Source: Candidatus Faecousia excrementipullorum (GTDB taxonomy: Bacteria; Bacillota; Clostridia; Oscillospirales; Oscillospiraceae). Taken from it: a stretch of 64,000 nucleotides of DNA. Shown one piece after another: positions 24,743 to 33,788 of this stretch; positions within the stretch are counted from its first letter, which is position 1, and every line of letters begins with the position of its first letter. The DNA is taken from NCBI GenBank assembly GCA_018712825.1, contig DVGG01000046.1, forward strand, positions 1 through 64,000, read 5' to 3'. Below the pieces are notes generated by a model, which was not told the DNA's origin, ran no database searches, and worked only from the letters and a program-made list of their open reading frames with translations. Position numbers and translations under genes: made by a program.

Positions 24743-26099
24743 ATTTCTGATGGCAGCGCCGGCCTCCGGCAGCGGAAAAACCGCCCTGACCTGCGCCATG
24801 CTGGAAGCCCTCCGGCGCCGGGGCCTGAATCCCTGCGCTTTCAAATGTGGGCCGGATTACATCGACCCCATGTTCCACCGCTCCGTATTGGAGGTGGACA
24901 GCCACAACCTGGATTTGTTCCTGGCAGAGCCGGAGCAGGTGAAAAAGCTCTATGCCCGGTATGCCCAGGGACACGGTGCCAGCGTGGTGGAAGGGGTCAT
25001 GGGCTTTTACGACGGTCTCGGCGGCTCAACGCCGGAGGCCAGCGCCTGGCACCTGGCGGATACCCTGAATCTGCCGGTGGTGCTGGTGCTGCGGCCCAAG
25101 GGCGCCAGCCTGACCCTGGCAGCTCAGGTAAAGGGGCTGTTGACATTCCGCCGGGAAAGTCATATTATGGGGATAATCCTGAACGATTGCTCCCCCATGC
25201 TCCATAAGAGCCTTGCTCTCATGCTGGAACGGGAAACCGGCCTTCCGGTGCTGGGGTACCTGCCCCATATGGAGGAAGCCCAGTTTGAAAGCCGCCATCT
25301 GGGACTGCTGACAGCCGGGGAGATCGGTGACCTGAAGCAGCGAATTGCCGCCCTTGCCACCCAACTGGAACAGTCCGTGGATCTGGACAGACTCTTTGCC
25401 CTTTGCACTCGTCAAATCAACCGGGATTCGGCGGAAAAAGCCCAGCCCCGGGAGAAAAAAACGGTGATTGCCGTGGCCAGTGATGAGGCTTTTTGCTTCC
25501 TCTATGCTGAAACCCTGGATGCCCTCCGGGAGGCAGGAGCGGAGCTGCGGTATTTTAGCCCTTTGAAAGATGAAAAGCTGCCGGAAGACATTGGCGGACT
25601 GTACCTGCCGGGAGGCTACCCGGAGCTGTATGGGGAAAGCCTGTCCCGGAATACCTCCATGCTTCGTTCCATTGCCCAAAGGGTGCAGGATGGGCTTCCT
25701 ACGGTTGCAGAATGCGGCGGCTTTTTGTACCTGGGAAAAACCCTGGAAGGGGAAGATGGAAAAGACCTTCCCATGGCAGGAGTCCTGCCGGGAGAGGGGA
25801 AGCGGCAGAAGCGTCTGGTGCGCTTCGGCTATGCCCGGCTGACCGCCAAAGAGGACTCCCTGCTTTTCCGGGCAGGGGAGGAGATCCCCATCCACGAATT
25901 TCACTATTGGGACTCCACGGAAAATGGCGAAGCCTTTGAGGCCCGGAAGCCGGTAACCGGCAGAAGCTGGGAATGCGGCTTTGCGACCCCTACCCTGTAC
26001 GCCGGATTCCCCCACCTGTATTTTGCCGGGAACCCCCGGCTGGCTCAGCGGTTTGCAGACGCTGCGGCCCAATACCAAGAGAAACAAAAAGGAGACTGA
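24735..26099 (+). CDS. cbiA: Cobyrinate a,c-diamide synthase CbiA
   Basis: 454-aa ATP- and glutamine-dependent amidotransferase. The N-terminal dethiobiotin-synthetase-like domain has the P-loop [29 protein letters not shown] and [10 protein letters not shown]. From about residue 240 comes a type 1 glutamine amidotransferase domain with [11 protein letters not shown] and the nucleophile context [12 protein letters not shown]. It overlaps cbiET by 8 bp. Confidence 0.95.
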   Translation: MIEFLMAAPASGSGKTALTCAMLEALRRRGLNPCAFKCGPDYIDPMFHRSVLEVDSHNLDLFLAEPEQVKKLYARYAQGHGASVVEGVMGFYDGLGGSTPEASAWHLADTLNLPVVLVLRPKGASLTLAAQVKGLLTFRRESHIMGIILNDCSPMLHKSLALMLERETGLPVLGYLPHMEEAQFESRHLGLLTAGEIGDLKQRIAALATQLEQSVDLDRLFALCTRQINRDSAEKAQPREKKTVIAVASDEAFCFLYAETLDALREAGAELRYFSPLKDEKLPEDIGGLYLPGGYPELYGESLSRNTSMLRSIAQRVQDGLPTVAECGGFLYLGKTLEGEDGKDLPMAGVLPGEGKRQKRLVRFGYARLTAKEDSLLFRAGEEIPIHEFHYWDSTENGEAFEARKPVTGRSWECGFATPTLYAGFPHLYFAGNPRLAQRFADAAAQYQEKQKGD

Positions 26100-26103
26100 A
26101 GCC

Positions 26104-27588
26104 ATGGCCAAGTGTATTATGGTGCAGGGCACCATGTCCGGTGCAGGCAAGAGCCTGCTGGTGACAGCCCTTTGCCGGATTTTCCGGCAGGACGGCTACC
26201 GGGTGGCGCCCTTCAAGAGCCAGAACATGGCGCTGAACAGTTACATCACCCGGGACGGCCTGGAAATGGGCCGGGCCCAGGTGGCCCAGGCGGAGGCCGC
26301 CGGTATCGAACCGGATGTGCGGATGAACCCCATCCTCCTCAAGCCCTCCAGCGACACCGGAAGCCAGCTGATTGTGAACGGCGAGGTGCGGGGGCTTTAC
26401 CGGGCGGTGGACTATTTCAAAATGAAAAAGTCCCTGATTCCCGATATTCTGGAAGCTTTTGAAAGTTTAAGTAAAGAAAATGATATTATCGTCCTGGAGG
26501 GGGCGGGAAGCCCTGCGGAAATCAACCTGAAATCCGACGATATTGTAAATATGGGCATGGCAAAGCTGGTGAACGCCCCTGTGATCCTGGTGGGTGACAT
26601 TGACCGGGGCGGTGTGTTTGCCCAGCTGTACGGTACAGTGGAGCTGCTGGAGCCGGAGGAACGGCAGCGGATTGTGGGCACGGTCATCAACAAGTTCCGG
26701 GGGGATGTGAAAATCCTTCAGCCGGGTCTTAGCATGCTGGAAGAGAAGACCCACCTGCCGGTGCTGGGTGTGGTTCCCTATACCAAGGCAGACATTGACG
26801 ATGAGGACTCTCTGGCTCCTCGTCTGGATCAGACCCAGCAGCACGCCCCGGTGGACATTGCGGTGATTCGCCTCCCCAGAATCTCCAATTTTACGGACTT
26901 TTCTCCCCTGGAGAGCCATAGCTGTCTGGGGGTTCGGTATGTGGATAAGGTAAGCCAGCTGGGAACCCCGGATTTGGTGATTCTTCCCGGCACCAAGAAC
27001 ACCATGGGCGACCTGTCCTGGCTCCGGCAAAGCGGACTGGAAGCCACTGTCCAGAAGCTGGTGTCCGGCGGCACCCCCATCTTAGGTGTGTGCGGCGGCT
27101 ACCAGATGCTGGGCTGCACCCTCTCCGACCCGGATTGCGTGGAGGAGGGAGGCCAGATGCAGGGGATGGGACTGCTGCCCTGTGATACGGTGTTCTCCCC
27201 CCGGAAGACCCGCACCCGGGTACAGGCCCAGGTGCTGCCGGAGCAGCTCTCCGGTGCCCGGCTGGACGGCTACGAAATTCATATGGGCAAAACCACAAGA
27301 AACGCCGGAACCGCTTTTTGCACCCTGACGGATGGCAAGGAGGACGGCACGGTGCTGGGCAATGTGTTCGGCACCTACCTTCACGGCCTCTTTGACACCG
27401 GGGATCTGGTGGAGAAGCTGGCAAACTGGCTTTTGAAGCGGAAGGGACTGGAGCCCCAGACCGCCCATGTGGAAAGCCATTGGGAATACAAGCAGCGGCA
27501 GTATGATATTCTTGCTCAGGCGGTCCGGGAGAACCTGGACATGGGGAAAATCTATGCCGCCATGGATGCTTACGCAAAGGAGGACTGA
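26104..27588 (+). CDS. cbiP: Cobyric acid synthase CbiP
   Basis: 494-aa amidotransferase adding four amides to adenosylcobyrinic a,c-diamide. The N-terminal ATPase domain has [19 protein letters not shown] and [13 protein letters not shown]. The central part has [19 protein letters not shown] residues and [15 protein letters not shown]. The class I glutaminase domain has [13 protein letters not shown] with the Cys nucleophile, and the C-terminal HGLFD/H residues are present. ATG 26104 lies 4 bp after the cbiA stop region; upstream in-frame starts are inside cbiA. Confidence 0.95.
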   Translation: MAKCIMVQGTMSGAGKSLLVTALCRIFRQDGYRVAPFKSQNMALNSYITRDGLEMGRAQVAQAEAAGIEPDVRMNPILLKPSSDTGSQLIVNGEVRGLYRAVDYFKMKKSLIPDILEAFESLSKENDIIVLEGAGSPAEINLKSDDIVNMGMAKLVNAPVILVGDIDRGGVFAQLYGTVELLEPEERQRIVGTVINKFRGDVKILQPGLSMLEEKTHLPVLGVVPYTKADIDDEDSLAPRLDQTQQHAPVDIAVIRLPRISNFTDFSPLESHSCLGVRYVDKVSQLGTPDLVILPGTKNTMGDLSWLRQSGLEATVQKLVSGGTPILGVCGGYQMLGCTLSDPDCVEEGGQMQGMGLLPCDTVFSPRKTRTRVQAQVLPEQLSGARLDGYEIHMGKTTRNAGTAFCTLTDGKEDGTVLGNVFGTYLHGLFDTGDLVEKLANWLLKRKGLEPQTAHVESHWEYKQRQYDILAQAVRENLDMGKIYAAMDAYAKED

Positions 27589-27591
27589 CCT

Positions 27592-28269
27592 GTGACGGAG
27601 CATAAGCTTCCCGCAGATATTGAGCGGACAAGCCTTTCCATTATTACGAAGGAATTGGAGGCCCTGGGCATTGCCCTGGAGCCGGAAAATGCCCCGGTGG
27701 TGAAGCGGGTCATCCACACCACTGCGGACTTTGACTATGCGAAAAATCTATATATCAGCTCCGGGGCTGTAGCCCTGGGTGCAGCAGCCCTGGCCAAGGG
27801 GACACCCATTATTACCGACACCAACATGGCAAGAGCCGGGGTGAGTAAGCCGGGCCTTGCCAAGTGCGGCGGTGAGGTACTGTGCTTTATGGCAGAGCCG
27901 GAGGTGGCGGAAGCGGCGAAGCTGGCAGGCACCACCCGGGCGGTGGCGGCGGTGAAAAAGGCCGCAGCCATGTATCCCACGGGTATTTTTGCCGTGGGCA
28001 ACGCCCCCACGGCCCTCCTTGCTTTGTGCGAAGAAATGGAGAACAACCCGGATTTCCGTCCGGCTCTCATTGTGGGGGTGCCGGTGGGCTTTGTGAATGT
28101 GGTGGAGAGCAAGGAACTGCTGGTAAAGACCTGCCGGAAGTTTTCCGTGCCGGTGATTGCCGCCATGGGACGAAAGGGCGGCAGTAATGTGGCGGCAGCC
28201 ATCTGCAACGCCCTTATCTACACCGCAGCGGATATGCTGGACCCCACCAACCGGGGCTGGCAAGGATAA
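27592..28269 (+). CDS. cbiC: Cobalt-precorrin-8 methylmutase CbiC
   Basis: 225-aa isomerase moving the methyl group from C-11 to C-12. The conserved RVIHTTADFDYAKNL contains the catalytic His; then come PIITDTNMARAGVSK, GIFAVGNAPTALLAL and GVPVGFVNVVESKELL. GTG start at 27592 with AAGGAGG upstream. It lies after the amidation enzymes rather than with the other ring methylases, though it acts before them. Confidence 0.94.
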   Translation: MTEHKLPADIERTSLSIITKELEALGIALEPENAPVVKRVIHTTADFDYAKNLYISSGAVALGAAALAKGTPIITDTNMARAGVSKPGLAKCGGEVLCFMAEPEVAEAAKLAGTTRAVAAVKKAAAMYPTGIFAVGNAPTALLALCEEMENNPDFRPALIVGVPVGFVNVVESKELLVKTCRKFSVPVIAAMGRKGGSNVAAAICNALIYTAADMLDPTNRGWQG

Positions 28270-28279
28270 GGAAGAATTT

Positions 28280-28903
28280 ATGACTTATTTTCCCATGTTT
28301 TTGAAACTGGAAAATGCCCCATGCCTGGTGGCAGGAGGCGGAGCGGTAGCCCTGCGGAAGGTGAAAAACCTTCTGTCCTTCGGGGCGGAAATTATGCTGG
28401 TGGCACCGGAAATTGCCCCGGAACTGGAGGAGCTTCCAAAGGTGCATCTTGCCAAAAGATGTTTTTGTCCCCAGGATTTGGATGGTATGACTCTGGCGGT
28501 GGCAGCCACGGATAACGGGGAGGTCAACCGGGAGATTGCCCGGCTGTGCCGGGCCCGGCAGATTCCCGTGAATGTGGCAGATCAACCGGAGGAAGGAACC
28601 TTTGTTTTTCCGGCGGTGGTGCAAAAAGGAAGCCTTACCATCGGTGTATCCACCGGTGGGGCAAGCCCTGCAGCAGCGGTATATGTAAAGGAAAAAATCG
28701 CATCCGTGCTTCCGGGGGAAGATAAGCATTTCCAGGAAATTCTGGACTATTTGGCCCGAATGCGGCCGGTTGTAAAGCGGGAGGCGGCAGAACCCCACCG
28801 GAAAGCTTTGTTTTTGCGGCTGTTTGATTTGTGTATGGAGAAAAATCGACCGCTGACCCAGGATGAGTGGGCGGCGTTGCGACAGGAAGGAAAAATGCCA
28901 TGA
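28280..28903 (+). CDS. Precorrin-2 dehydrogenase (SirC/CysG N-terminal type)
   Basis: 207-aa protein with the NAD-binding VAGGGAVALRKVKNLLSFG at the N-terminus and the siroheme-synthase N-terminal fold. NREIARLCRARQIPVNVAD and GTFVFPAVVQKGSLTIGVST are typical. It oxidises precorrin-2 to sirohydrochlorin, feeding CbiK; a ferrochelatase activity for siroheme as in Met8p is possible but not shown. ATG 28280 was chosen over an upstream in-frame ATG that lies inside cbiC; GGAAG is 7 bp before it. Confidence 0.9.
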   Translation: MTYFPMFLKLENAPCLVAGGGAVALRKVKNLLSFGAEIMLVAPEIAPELEELPKVHLAKRCFCPQDLDGMTLAVAATDNGEVNREIARLCRARQIPVNVADQPEEGTFVFPAVVQKGSLTIGVSTGGASPAAAVYVKEKIASVLPGEDKHFQEILDYLARMRPVVKREAAEPHRKALFLRLFDLCMEKNRPLTQDEWAALRQEGKMP

Positions 28904-30390
28904 GTGAGAACAAAATCGGCAATGTGTATCTGGTAGGTGCAGGCTGCGGCAAGGGGGATTTGATTACCCTGCGGGGTCTGCGGCTGCTGGAAAGCTGTGA
29001 TGCGGTGGTATATGACGACCTCATCGACCATGCCCTTTTGCAGGCTGCGGCAAAAGCGGAAAAATACCCGGCAGGAAAGCGGTGCGGCCGCCATTCCATG
29101 CCCCAGGAGGAAACCAATCAGCTGCTGGTGCAGCTGGCAAAGCAGGGGAAGAATGTGGTGCGGCTGAAAGGGGGGGACCCCTTTGTGTTCGGCAGAGGCG
29201 GGGAGGAAATCCTCACTTTGCAGGAGGCAGGGGTTCCCTATGAGGAAGTGCCGGGCATTTCCTCCTCCATTGCCATCCCGGCGGCGGCAGGCATCCCTGT
29301 GACCCACCGGGAGCTGAGCCGGAGCTTCCATGTGATTACCGGCCACACCAACAAGCTGGGAGACGAGCTTCCCGAGTCCATTGAGGCCCTGGCAGCCCTG
29401 GAGGGCACGCTGGTGTTTCTTATGGGCCTTTCCTCCCTGGAGAAGATTGCCCAGCGGCTGATGGCGGCGGGAAAGTCCCCGGATACCCCTGCAGCGGTGG
29501 TGTCCAGCGGCAATGCCCCCCATAAGGCCACGGTGCGGGGTACTTTGCAAAACATCGGAGAAAAGACCAGACAGGCCCAGGTACAGGCCCCGGCGGTGAT
29601 TGTGGTGGGACAGGTGGCGGGCCTGCATATGGAGCCCACCGTAGCCTACCCCCTGGAAGGGGCAAAGGTGGGGCTTCTGGGCACCGACAGCTTTGTATCC
29701 AAGCTGGAAAAGGGCTTCGGGGAGCTGGGTGCAGAAACCCACCGGATTCTTCACGGTGAGGTGAAGCTTCTGAGCATGGATTACTCTCTGGAAAGCCTTA
29801 CAGACGGAAAGCCCAAGTGGATTGTCCTGACCAGTTCCAACGGCGTCCGGTGCTTCTTCCGGTGGCTCCGGGAGGAGAAGGTGGACTTGCGCCGTCTTGC
29901 CGCCTGTAAGTTTGCAGTCATTGGCAAATCCACCGGAGAAACCCTGGCAGAGGCCGGCGTCCAGGCAGACCTGTGCCCGGAGATTGCCACCGGCAAGGCC
30001 ATGGCGGAGATGCTGTGTCAAAAGGCTCAGCCAGAGGAGGAAATCCTCCTGTTCCGCTCCCGGCTCAGTGACGATACGGTGCCCGGAATCCTGCGAAACC
30101 AGGGCCTGACCGTCCGGGAATATCCCCTTTATGATACCAGCTACACAGTCCAGGAAAGCCCCCAAACCATGGATTACCTGATTTTCGGCAGCGCCTGGGC
30201 GGTAAAAACCTACTTTGAGAATTTCGGCACCATCCCGGAGAAAACCCGGGCAGTTGCCATCGGCCCGGTAAGCGCTGCTCAGCTGAAAAAGCACTGGGAC
30301 AAGCCCTTCCTGCTGGCGGAGGAAATTTCCGTTCCGGGAATTCTGGAAACCGTCTGCCGGGACTGGACCGGGAAGCATTGCGGGGAGTGA
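28900..30390 (+). CDS. cobA-hemD: Fused uroporphyrinogen-III C-methyltransferase / uroporphyrinogen-III synthase
   Basis: 496-aa fusion. Residues 1-245 are SUMT (YLVGAGCGKGDLITLRG, VVYDDLID, RLKGGDPFVFGRGGEE, EVPGISSSIAIPAAAGIP), which makes precorrin-2. Residues about 250-496 are HemD (KWIVLTSSNGVRCFF, SRLSDDTVPGILRNQG, IFGSAWAVKTYFEN), which closes hydroxymethylbilane to uroporphyrinogen III. Having both activities on one chain channels the intermediate to siroheme/cobalamin. ATG overlaps the upstream stop by 4 bp. Confidence 0.94.
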   Translation: MSENKIGNVYLVGAGCGKGDLITLRGLRLLESCDAVVYDDLIDHALLQAAAKAEKYPAGKRCGRHSMPQEETNQLLVQLAKQGKNVVRLKGGDPFVFGRGGEEILTLQEAGVPYEEVPGISSSIAIPAAAGIPVTHRELSRSFHVITGHTNKLGDELPESIEALAALEGTLVFLMGLSSLEKIAQRLMAAGKSPDTPAAVVSSGNAPHKATVRGTLQNIGEKTRQAQVQAPAVIVVGQVAGLHMEPTVAYPLEGAKVGLLGTDSFVSKLEKGFGELGAETHRILHGEVKLLSMDYSLESLTDGKPKWIVLTSSNGVRCFFRWLREEKVDLRRLAACKFAVIGKSTGETLAEAGVQADLCPEIATGKAMAEMLCQKAQPEEEILLFRSRLSDDTVPGILRNQGLTVREYPLYDTSYTVQESPQTMDYLIFGSAWAVKTYFENFGTIPEKTRAVAIGPVSAAQLKKHWDKPFLLAEEISVPGILETVCRDWTGKHCGE

Positions 30391-30396
30391 GGCATC

Positions 30397-30654
30397 TTGC
30401 AGACAGAAAAAACCCAAAAGGCAATTTCCCTTTTGCAGGAGAAGGCCAAAGAGCTGGGCAGACTTCCGAAAAAGAGCGATTTTCCCCCGGAGAGCATCGT
30501 GTTCATCAAGCAGATGCTGGGGCCCTGGACAAGAGCCCTGGAAAAGGCGGAGCTGAAGCCGGTGAGTCAAAGCTATTTGGAAAAAAAGGCCCGGTGCAAG
30601 GCCAAGCGCAGGGAAAAGCGAAATTCCCGGCAAGAGAAACAAGAGAAGAAGTGA
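30397..30654 (+). CDS. Small HNH-repeat-like protein of unknown function
   Basis: 85-aa basic protein. The segment AKELGRLPKKSDFPPES...GPWTRALEKAEL resembles the homing-endonuclease-associated repeat (HNH_repeat): G-R-x-P, then G-x-W-x-x-A-L-x-x-A. The C-terminus is a Lys/Arg-rich tail. TTG start at 30397 with a GGGGAG-type site upstream; its stop overlaps hemA (GTGA). No nuclease domain is present. It sits between cobA-hemD and hemA in a tightly packed operon, so it is expressed with them. DNA or RNA binding is suggested by charge and motif only. Confidence 0.7.
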   Translation: MQTEKTQKAISLLQEKAKELGRLPKKSDFPPESIVFIKQMLGPWTRALEKAELKPVSQSYLEKKARCKAKRREKRNSRQEKQEKK

Positions 30655-31892
30655 GTGTGACGATTTTGGACATTCGGATGGCGGGCATCGACTATCAACT
30701 GGCCGGGGTGGCGATCCGGGAGATTTTTTCCTTCACCAAGGCCTCCCTGGCCGAGGCTCTGGAGCAAATCAAAAAGGAATATCCGGATTTGGGGTGTGTG
30801 ATTCTCTCCACCTGCAACCGGACGGAAATATGGCTCCACGGGGGCGACATCTCTCCCTTTGGTCTTTTGTGCCGGTTAAAGGGGGTGGAGGAAGATGCCT
30901 ACCGCAGCTTCTTCCAGCACCGGCAGGGTAAAGAGGCGGTGCACTATCTTATGGAGCTGGCCTGCGGCCTTCGCTCCCAGATTTTTGGAGAAGACCAGAT
31001 TCTCACCCAGGTGAAGCAGGCCATTGGCTTTTCCCGGGCATACCAGAGTGCGGACACGGTGCTGGAGGTGCTGTTCCGGGATGCGGTGACGGCTGCCAAG
31101 CGGGTAAAAACCGATTTGCGCCTGACGGCGGTAAACCGCTCCATGGCGGTGGGTACCCTGGAACTGCTGGAAGAAAAGCTGGGCACCCTGGAAAATAAAA
31201 AGTGTATGGTTATCGGCAACGGAGAGATGGGCCGGCTGGCGGCGGCGGAGCTGCGGAGCCGGGGCTGTCAGGTGCTGATGACCCTGCGGCAGTATAAGGG
31301 GCGGGACGCCATTATCCCCGCCGGCTGCCGGGCTATTCCCTACGAGGAGCGGATGGCCTACCTTCCCCAGATGGACATTGTCCTCAGTGCTACCTCCAGT
31401 CCCCACTACACCATCAAAAAAGAGGCGGTGGAGGAGCTTCTTCTGCCCAACCCTGTGACCATTGTGGATTTGGCTGTTCCCCGGGATGTAGACCCCGGTC
31501 TGAAAGACTACCATCCGCTGTCCGTTTATGATGTGGACGATCTGGGGGGCGCACTCCGGGAGGAGGATGTGGTACAGACCCAGAAGGCAAGGGAGCTGCT
31601 TGCAGAATACGAGGGGGAATTTTCCCACTGGTACGATTTCCGGGAATGGGTGCCCCTGGTACAGCATATCGGTGAAGTAACAGGGCAGGAGGTGGCCTGG
31701 CGCAGCCAGAAGGCCATCCGGGAGCTGGAAGTTCCCCAGGAAACCGGAAAAATCCTGTCCCAGGCGGTATCCGTTGCCGCCCAGAAGTCCGTAGCCAAGC
31801 TGCTCTACGGACTGCGGGAATACCTGGACGCCCAGCAGCTGAAAATCTGTATGGAGGGCTTGCGCCGCTCCCTGGAGGAGGATGGAGAATGA
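30651..31892 (+). CDS. hemA: Glutamyl-tRNA reductase
   Basis: 413-aa first enzyme of the C5 pathway, reducing Glu-tRNA to glutamate-1-semialdehyde. The catalytic Cys is in LSTCNRTEIW (C55); then LACGLRSQIFGEDQILTQVK is the family signature, NKKCMVIGNGEMGRLAA the NADPH-binding start, and the C-terminal dimerisation helix follows. GTG 30651 overlaps the previous stop; GTG 30657 is an alternative. The usual N-terminal heme-responsive or regulatory extension is not obvious. Confidence 0.94.
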   Translation: MSVTILDIRMAGIDYQLAGVAIREIFSFTKASLAEALEQIKKEYPDLGCVILSTCNRTEIWLHGGDISPFGLLCRLKGVEEDAYRSFFQHRQGKEAVHYLMELACGLRSQIFGEDQILTQVKQAIGFSRAYQSADTVLEVLFRDAVTAAKRVKTDLRLTAVNRSMAVGTLELLEEKLGTLENKKCMVIGNGEMGRLAAAELRSRGCQVLMTLRQYKGRDAIIPAGCRAIPYEERMAYLPQMDIVLSATSSPHYTIKKEAVEELLLPNPVTIVDLAVPRDVDPGLKDYHPLSVYDVDDLGGALREEDVVQTQKARELLAEYEGEFSHWYDFREWVPLVQHIGEVTGQEVAWRSQKAIRELEVPQETGKILSQAVSVAAQKSVAKLLYGLREYLDAQQLKICMEGLRRSLEEDGE

Positions 31893-32770
31893 GAACCATC
31901 AAAGTGGGCAGCCGGGACAGTCTCCTGGCGGTGGCCCAGACAAAGCTGGTGATGGAGGTAATTCAAAGAGCCAACCCGGAGCTGAACCTGGAACTGGTAA
32001 CCATGAAAACCACCGGAGATAAAATCCTGGACAGAAGCCTGGACAAGGTGGGAGGCAAGGGCCTGTTTGTCAAGGAGTTGGACGATGCCCTTCTGAGCGA
32101 ACAGGTGGACATCACCGTCCACAGCCTGAAGGATATGCCCATGGAGGTAAATCCCGACCTGCCCCTGGTGGCCTTTTCCCAACGGGGCGACCCCCGGGAT
32201 GCCCTGGTGCTGCCCCAGGGGGGCGCAGAGAAGCCGGAGCTGAATATGGGTACATCCAGCCTTCGCAGAAAGCTCCAGTTGGCAAAGCTTTATGACAGCC
32301 CCAACTTTTCTCTGGTGCGGGGCAATATCATCACCCGCCTGCGGAAGCTGGACGAGGGGCAGTACACCGCCCTGATTCTGGCAGCCGCCGGACTGGAGCG
32401 GGCGGGGCTTGGCAGCCGGATCTGCCGCCGGTTCGACCCGGTGACGGAGATGATTCCCTCCGCCGGACAGGGAATCTTAGCGGTGCAGGGAAGGCTGGGA
32501 GAGGATTACAGCTTCCTGCAGCCCGTAAACAGCCCGGAATCTGCCTGCATGGCGTTTGCAGAGCGGGGGTTCGTCACCCGTCTGGATGGGGGCTGCTCCT
32601 CTCCCATGGCAGCCTATGCCCAGGTGCACGGGCAGGAGCTGCGGCTCACCGGACTTTATTACCACGCCCCCAGCGGGGAATATTCCGTGGAAACCGCGGT
32701 GGCTTCCGTGGCAGAAGCAGAGAAAACCGGAATTGCACTGGCGGAAAAAATGCTCCGCCAATGGACATAA
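31889..32770 (+). CDS. hemC: Hydroxymethylbilane synthase (porphobilinogen deaminase)
   Basis: 293-aa enzyme polymerising four porphobilinogens. N-terminus TIKVGSRDSLLAVAQTKLV, then VGGKGLFVKELDDALL, VHSLKDMPMEV and GTSSLRRKLQL. The dipyrromethane cofactor Cys is in RLDGGCSSPMAAYA (C236). ATG overlaps the hemA stop (ATGA). Confidence 0.96.
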   Translation: MRTIKVGSRDSLLAVAQTKLVMEVIQRANPELNLELVTMKTTGDKILDRSLDKVGGKGLFVKELDDALLSEQVDITVHSLKDMPMEVNPDLPLVAFSQRGDPRDALVLPQGGAEKPELNMGTSSLRRKLQLAKLYDSPNFSLVRGNIITRLRKLDEGQYTALILAAAGLERAGLGSRICRRFDPVTEMIPSAGQGILAVQGRLGEDYSFLQPVNSPESACMAFAERGFVTRLDGGCSSPMAAYAQVHGQELRLTGLYYHAPSGEYSVETAVASVAEAEKTGIALAEKMLRQWT

Positions 32771-32787
32771 GAAAGGAAATGTTGGCT

Positions 32788-33774
32788 ATGGAAATGTTAC
32801 AGCGTCCCCGCCGTCTCCGGGGCAATGGTGTCATCCGCAATATGGTGCGGGAAACCAGAATCAGCAAAAATTCTCTCATGTATCCTGTGTTTGTCCGGGA
32901 AGGTTCCGGCATTGAGGAGGAGATTGAAACCCTGCCGGGTCAGTTCCGTTACTCTCCGGATAAGCTTCTTTATAAGCTGGAGGCCCTGTCCAAGGCCGGT
33001 GTATCCTCTGTGATGCTCTTTGGCATCCCCGACCACAAGGACGAGTGGGGCACCTCTGCCTGGGTTGCGGACGGCGTGGTGCAGAAGGCTTTGCGTCAGG
33101 CAAAGGAAGCCTTCCCCAACCTCTACTATGTGACAGATGTGTGTATGTGCGAGTATACCTCCCACGGCCACTGCGGCATCCTCTGCGGTCACGATGTGGA
33201 CAATGACAAGACCCTGCCCCAGATTGCCCGGATTGCCCTGTCCCATGTCCAGGCCGGTGCAGATATGGTGGCACCTTCCGACATGATGGACGGCCGGATT
33301 CTGGCCATCCGCCGGGAGCTGGACAAGAACGATTATAAGAACATCCCCATCATGTCCTATGCGGTGAAGTACGCCTCCTCCTTCTACGGCCCCTTCCGGG
33401 AGGCCGCCGGGTCCGCCCCTTCCTTTGGCGACCGGAAAAGCTACCAGATGGACTTCCACAACCGGATGGAAGGCGTAAAGGAAGCGGAGCTGGATTTGCA
33501 GGAGGGCGCAGACATTCTCATGGTGAAGCCTGCTATGGCTTACCTGGATGTGGTGAAGGAGATTGCCGACCGCTTCCCTATGGTGCCCATCGCCGCTTAC
33601 AGCGTCAGCGGTGAGTACGCCATGATCAAGGCCGCTGCCCAGAAGGGCTGGATTGACGAAACCCAGGTGGCCTGCGAAACCGCAGTGAATATCTTCAGAG
33701 CCGGAGCAGATATCCTCATTACCTACTATGCCCAGGAGCTGGCAGGCTGGATTGAGGAAGGCCGGATTGGTTAA
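32788..33774 (+). CDS. hemB: Porphobilinogen synthase (ALA dehydratase)
   Basis: 328-aa enzyme condensing two ALA. The zinc-type ligands are present in DVCMCEYTSHGHCGI. The two active-site Lys are in SYAVKYASSFYGPF (K194) and LMVKPAMAYLDVV (K247). I chose ATG 32788, with AAAGGA 10 bp upstream. ATG 32761 is in frame but lies inside hemC, and ATG 32779 is too close to the ribosome site. N-terminal RPRRLRGN is the usual family opening. Confidence 0.95.
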   Translation: MEMLQRPRRLRGNGVIRNMVRETRISKNSLMYPVFVREGSGIEEEIETLPGQFRYSPDKLLYKLEALSKAGVSSVMLFGIPDHKDEWGTSAWVADGVVQKALRQAKEAFPNLYYVTDVCMCEYTSHGHCGILCGHDVDNDKTLPQIARIALSHVQAGADMVAPSDMMDGRILAIRRELDKNDYKNIPIMSYAVKYASSFYGPFREAAGSAPSFGDRKSYQMDFHNRMEGVKEAELDLQEGADILMVKPAMAYLDVVKEIADRFPMVPIAAYSVSGEYAMIKAAAQKGWIDETQVACETAVNIFRAGADILITYYAQELAGWIEEGRIG

Positions 33775-33788
33775 AAGGTGGTAAGAGT

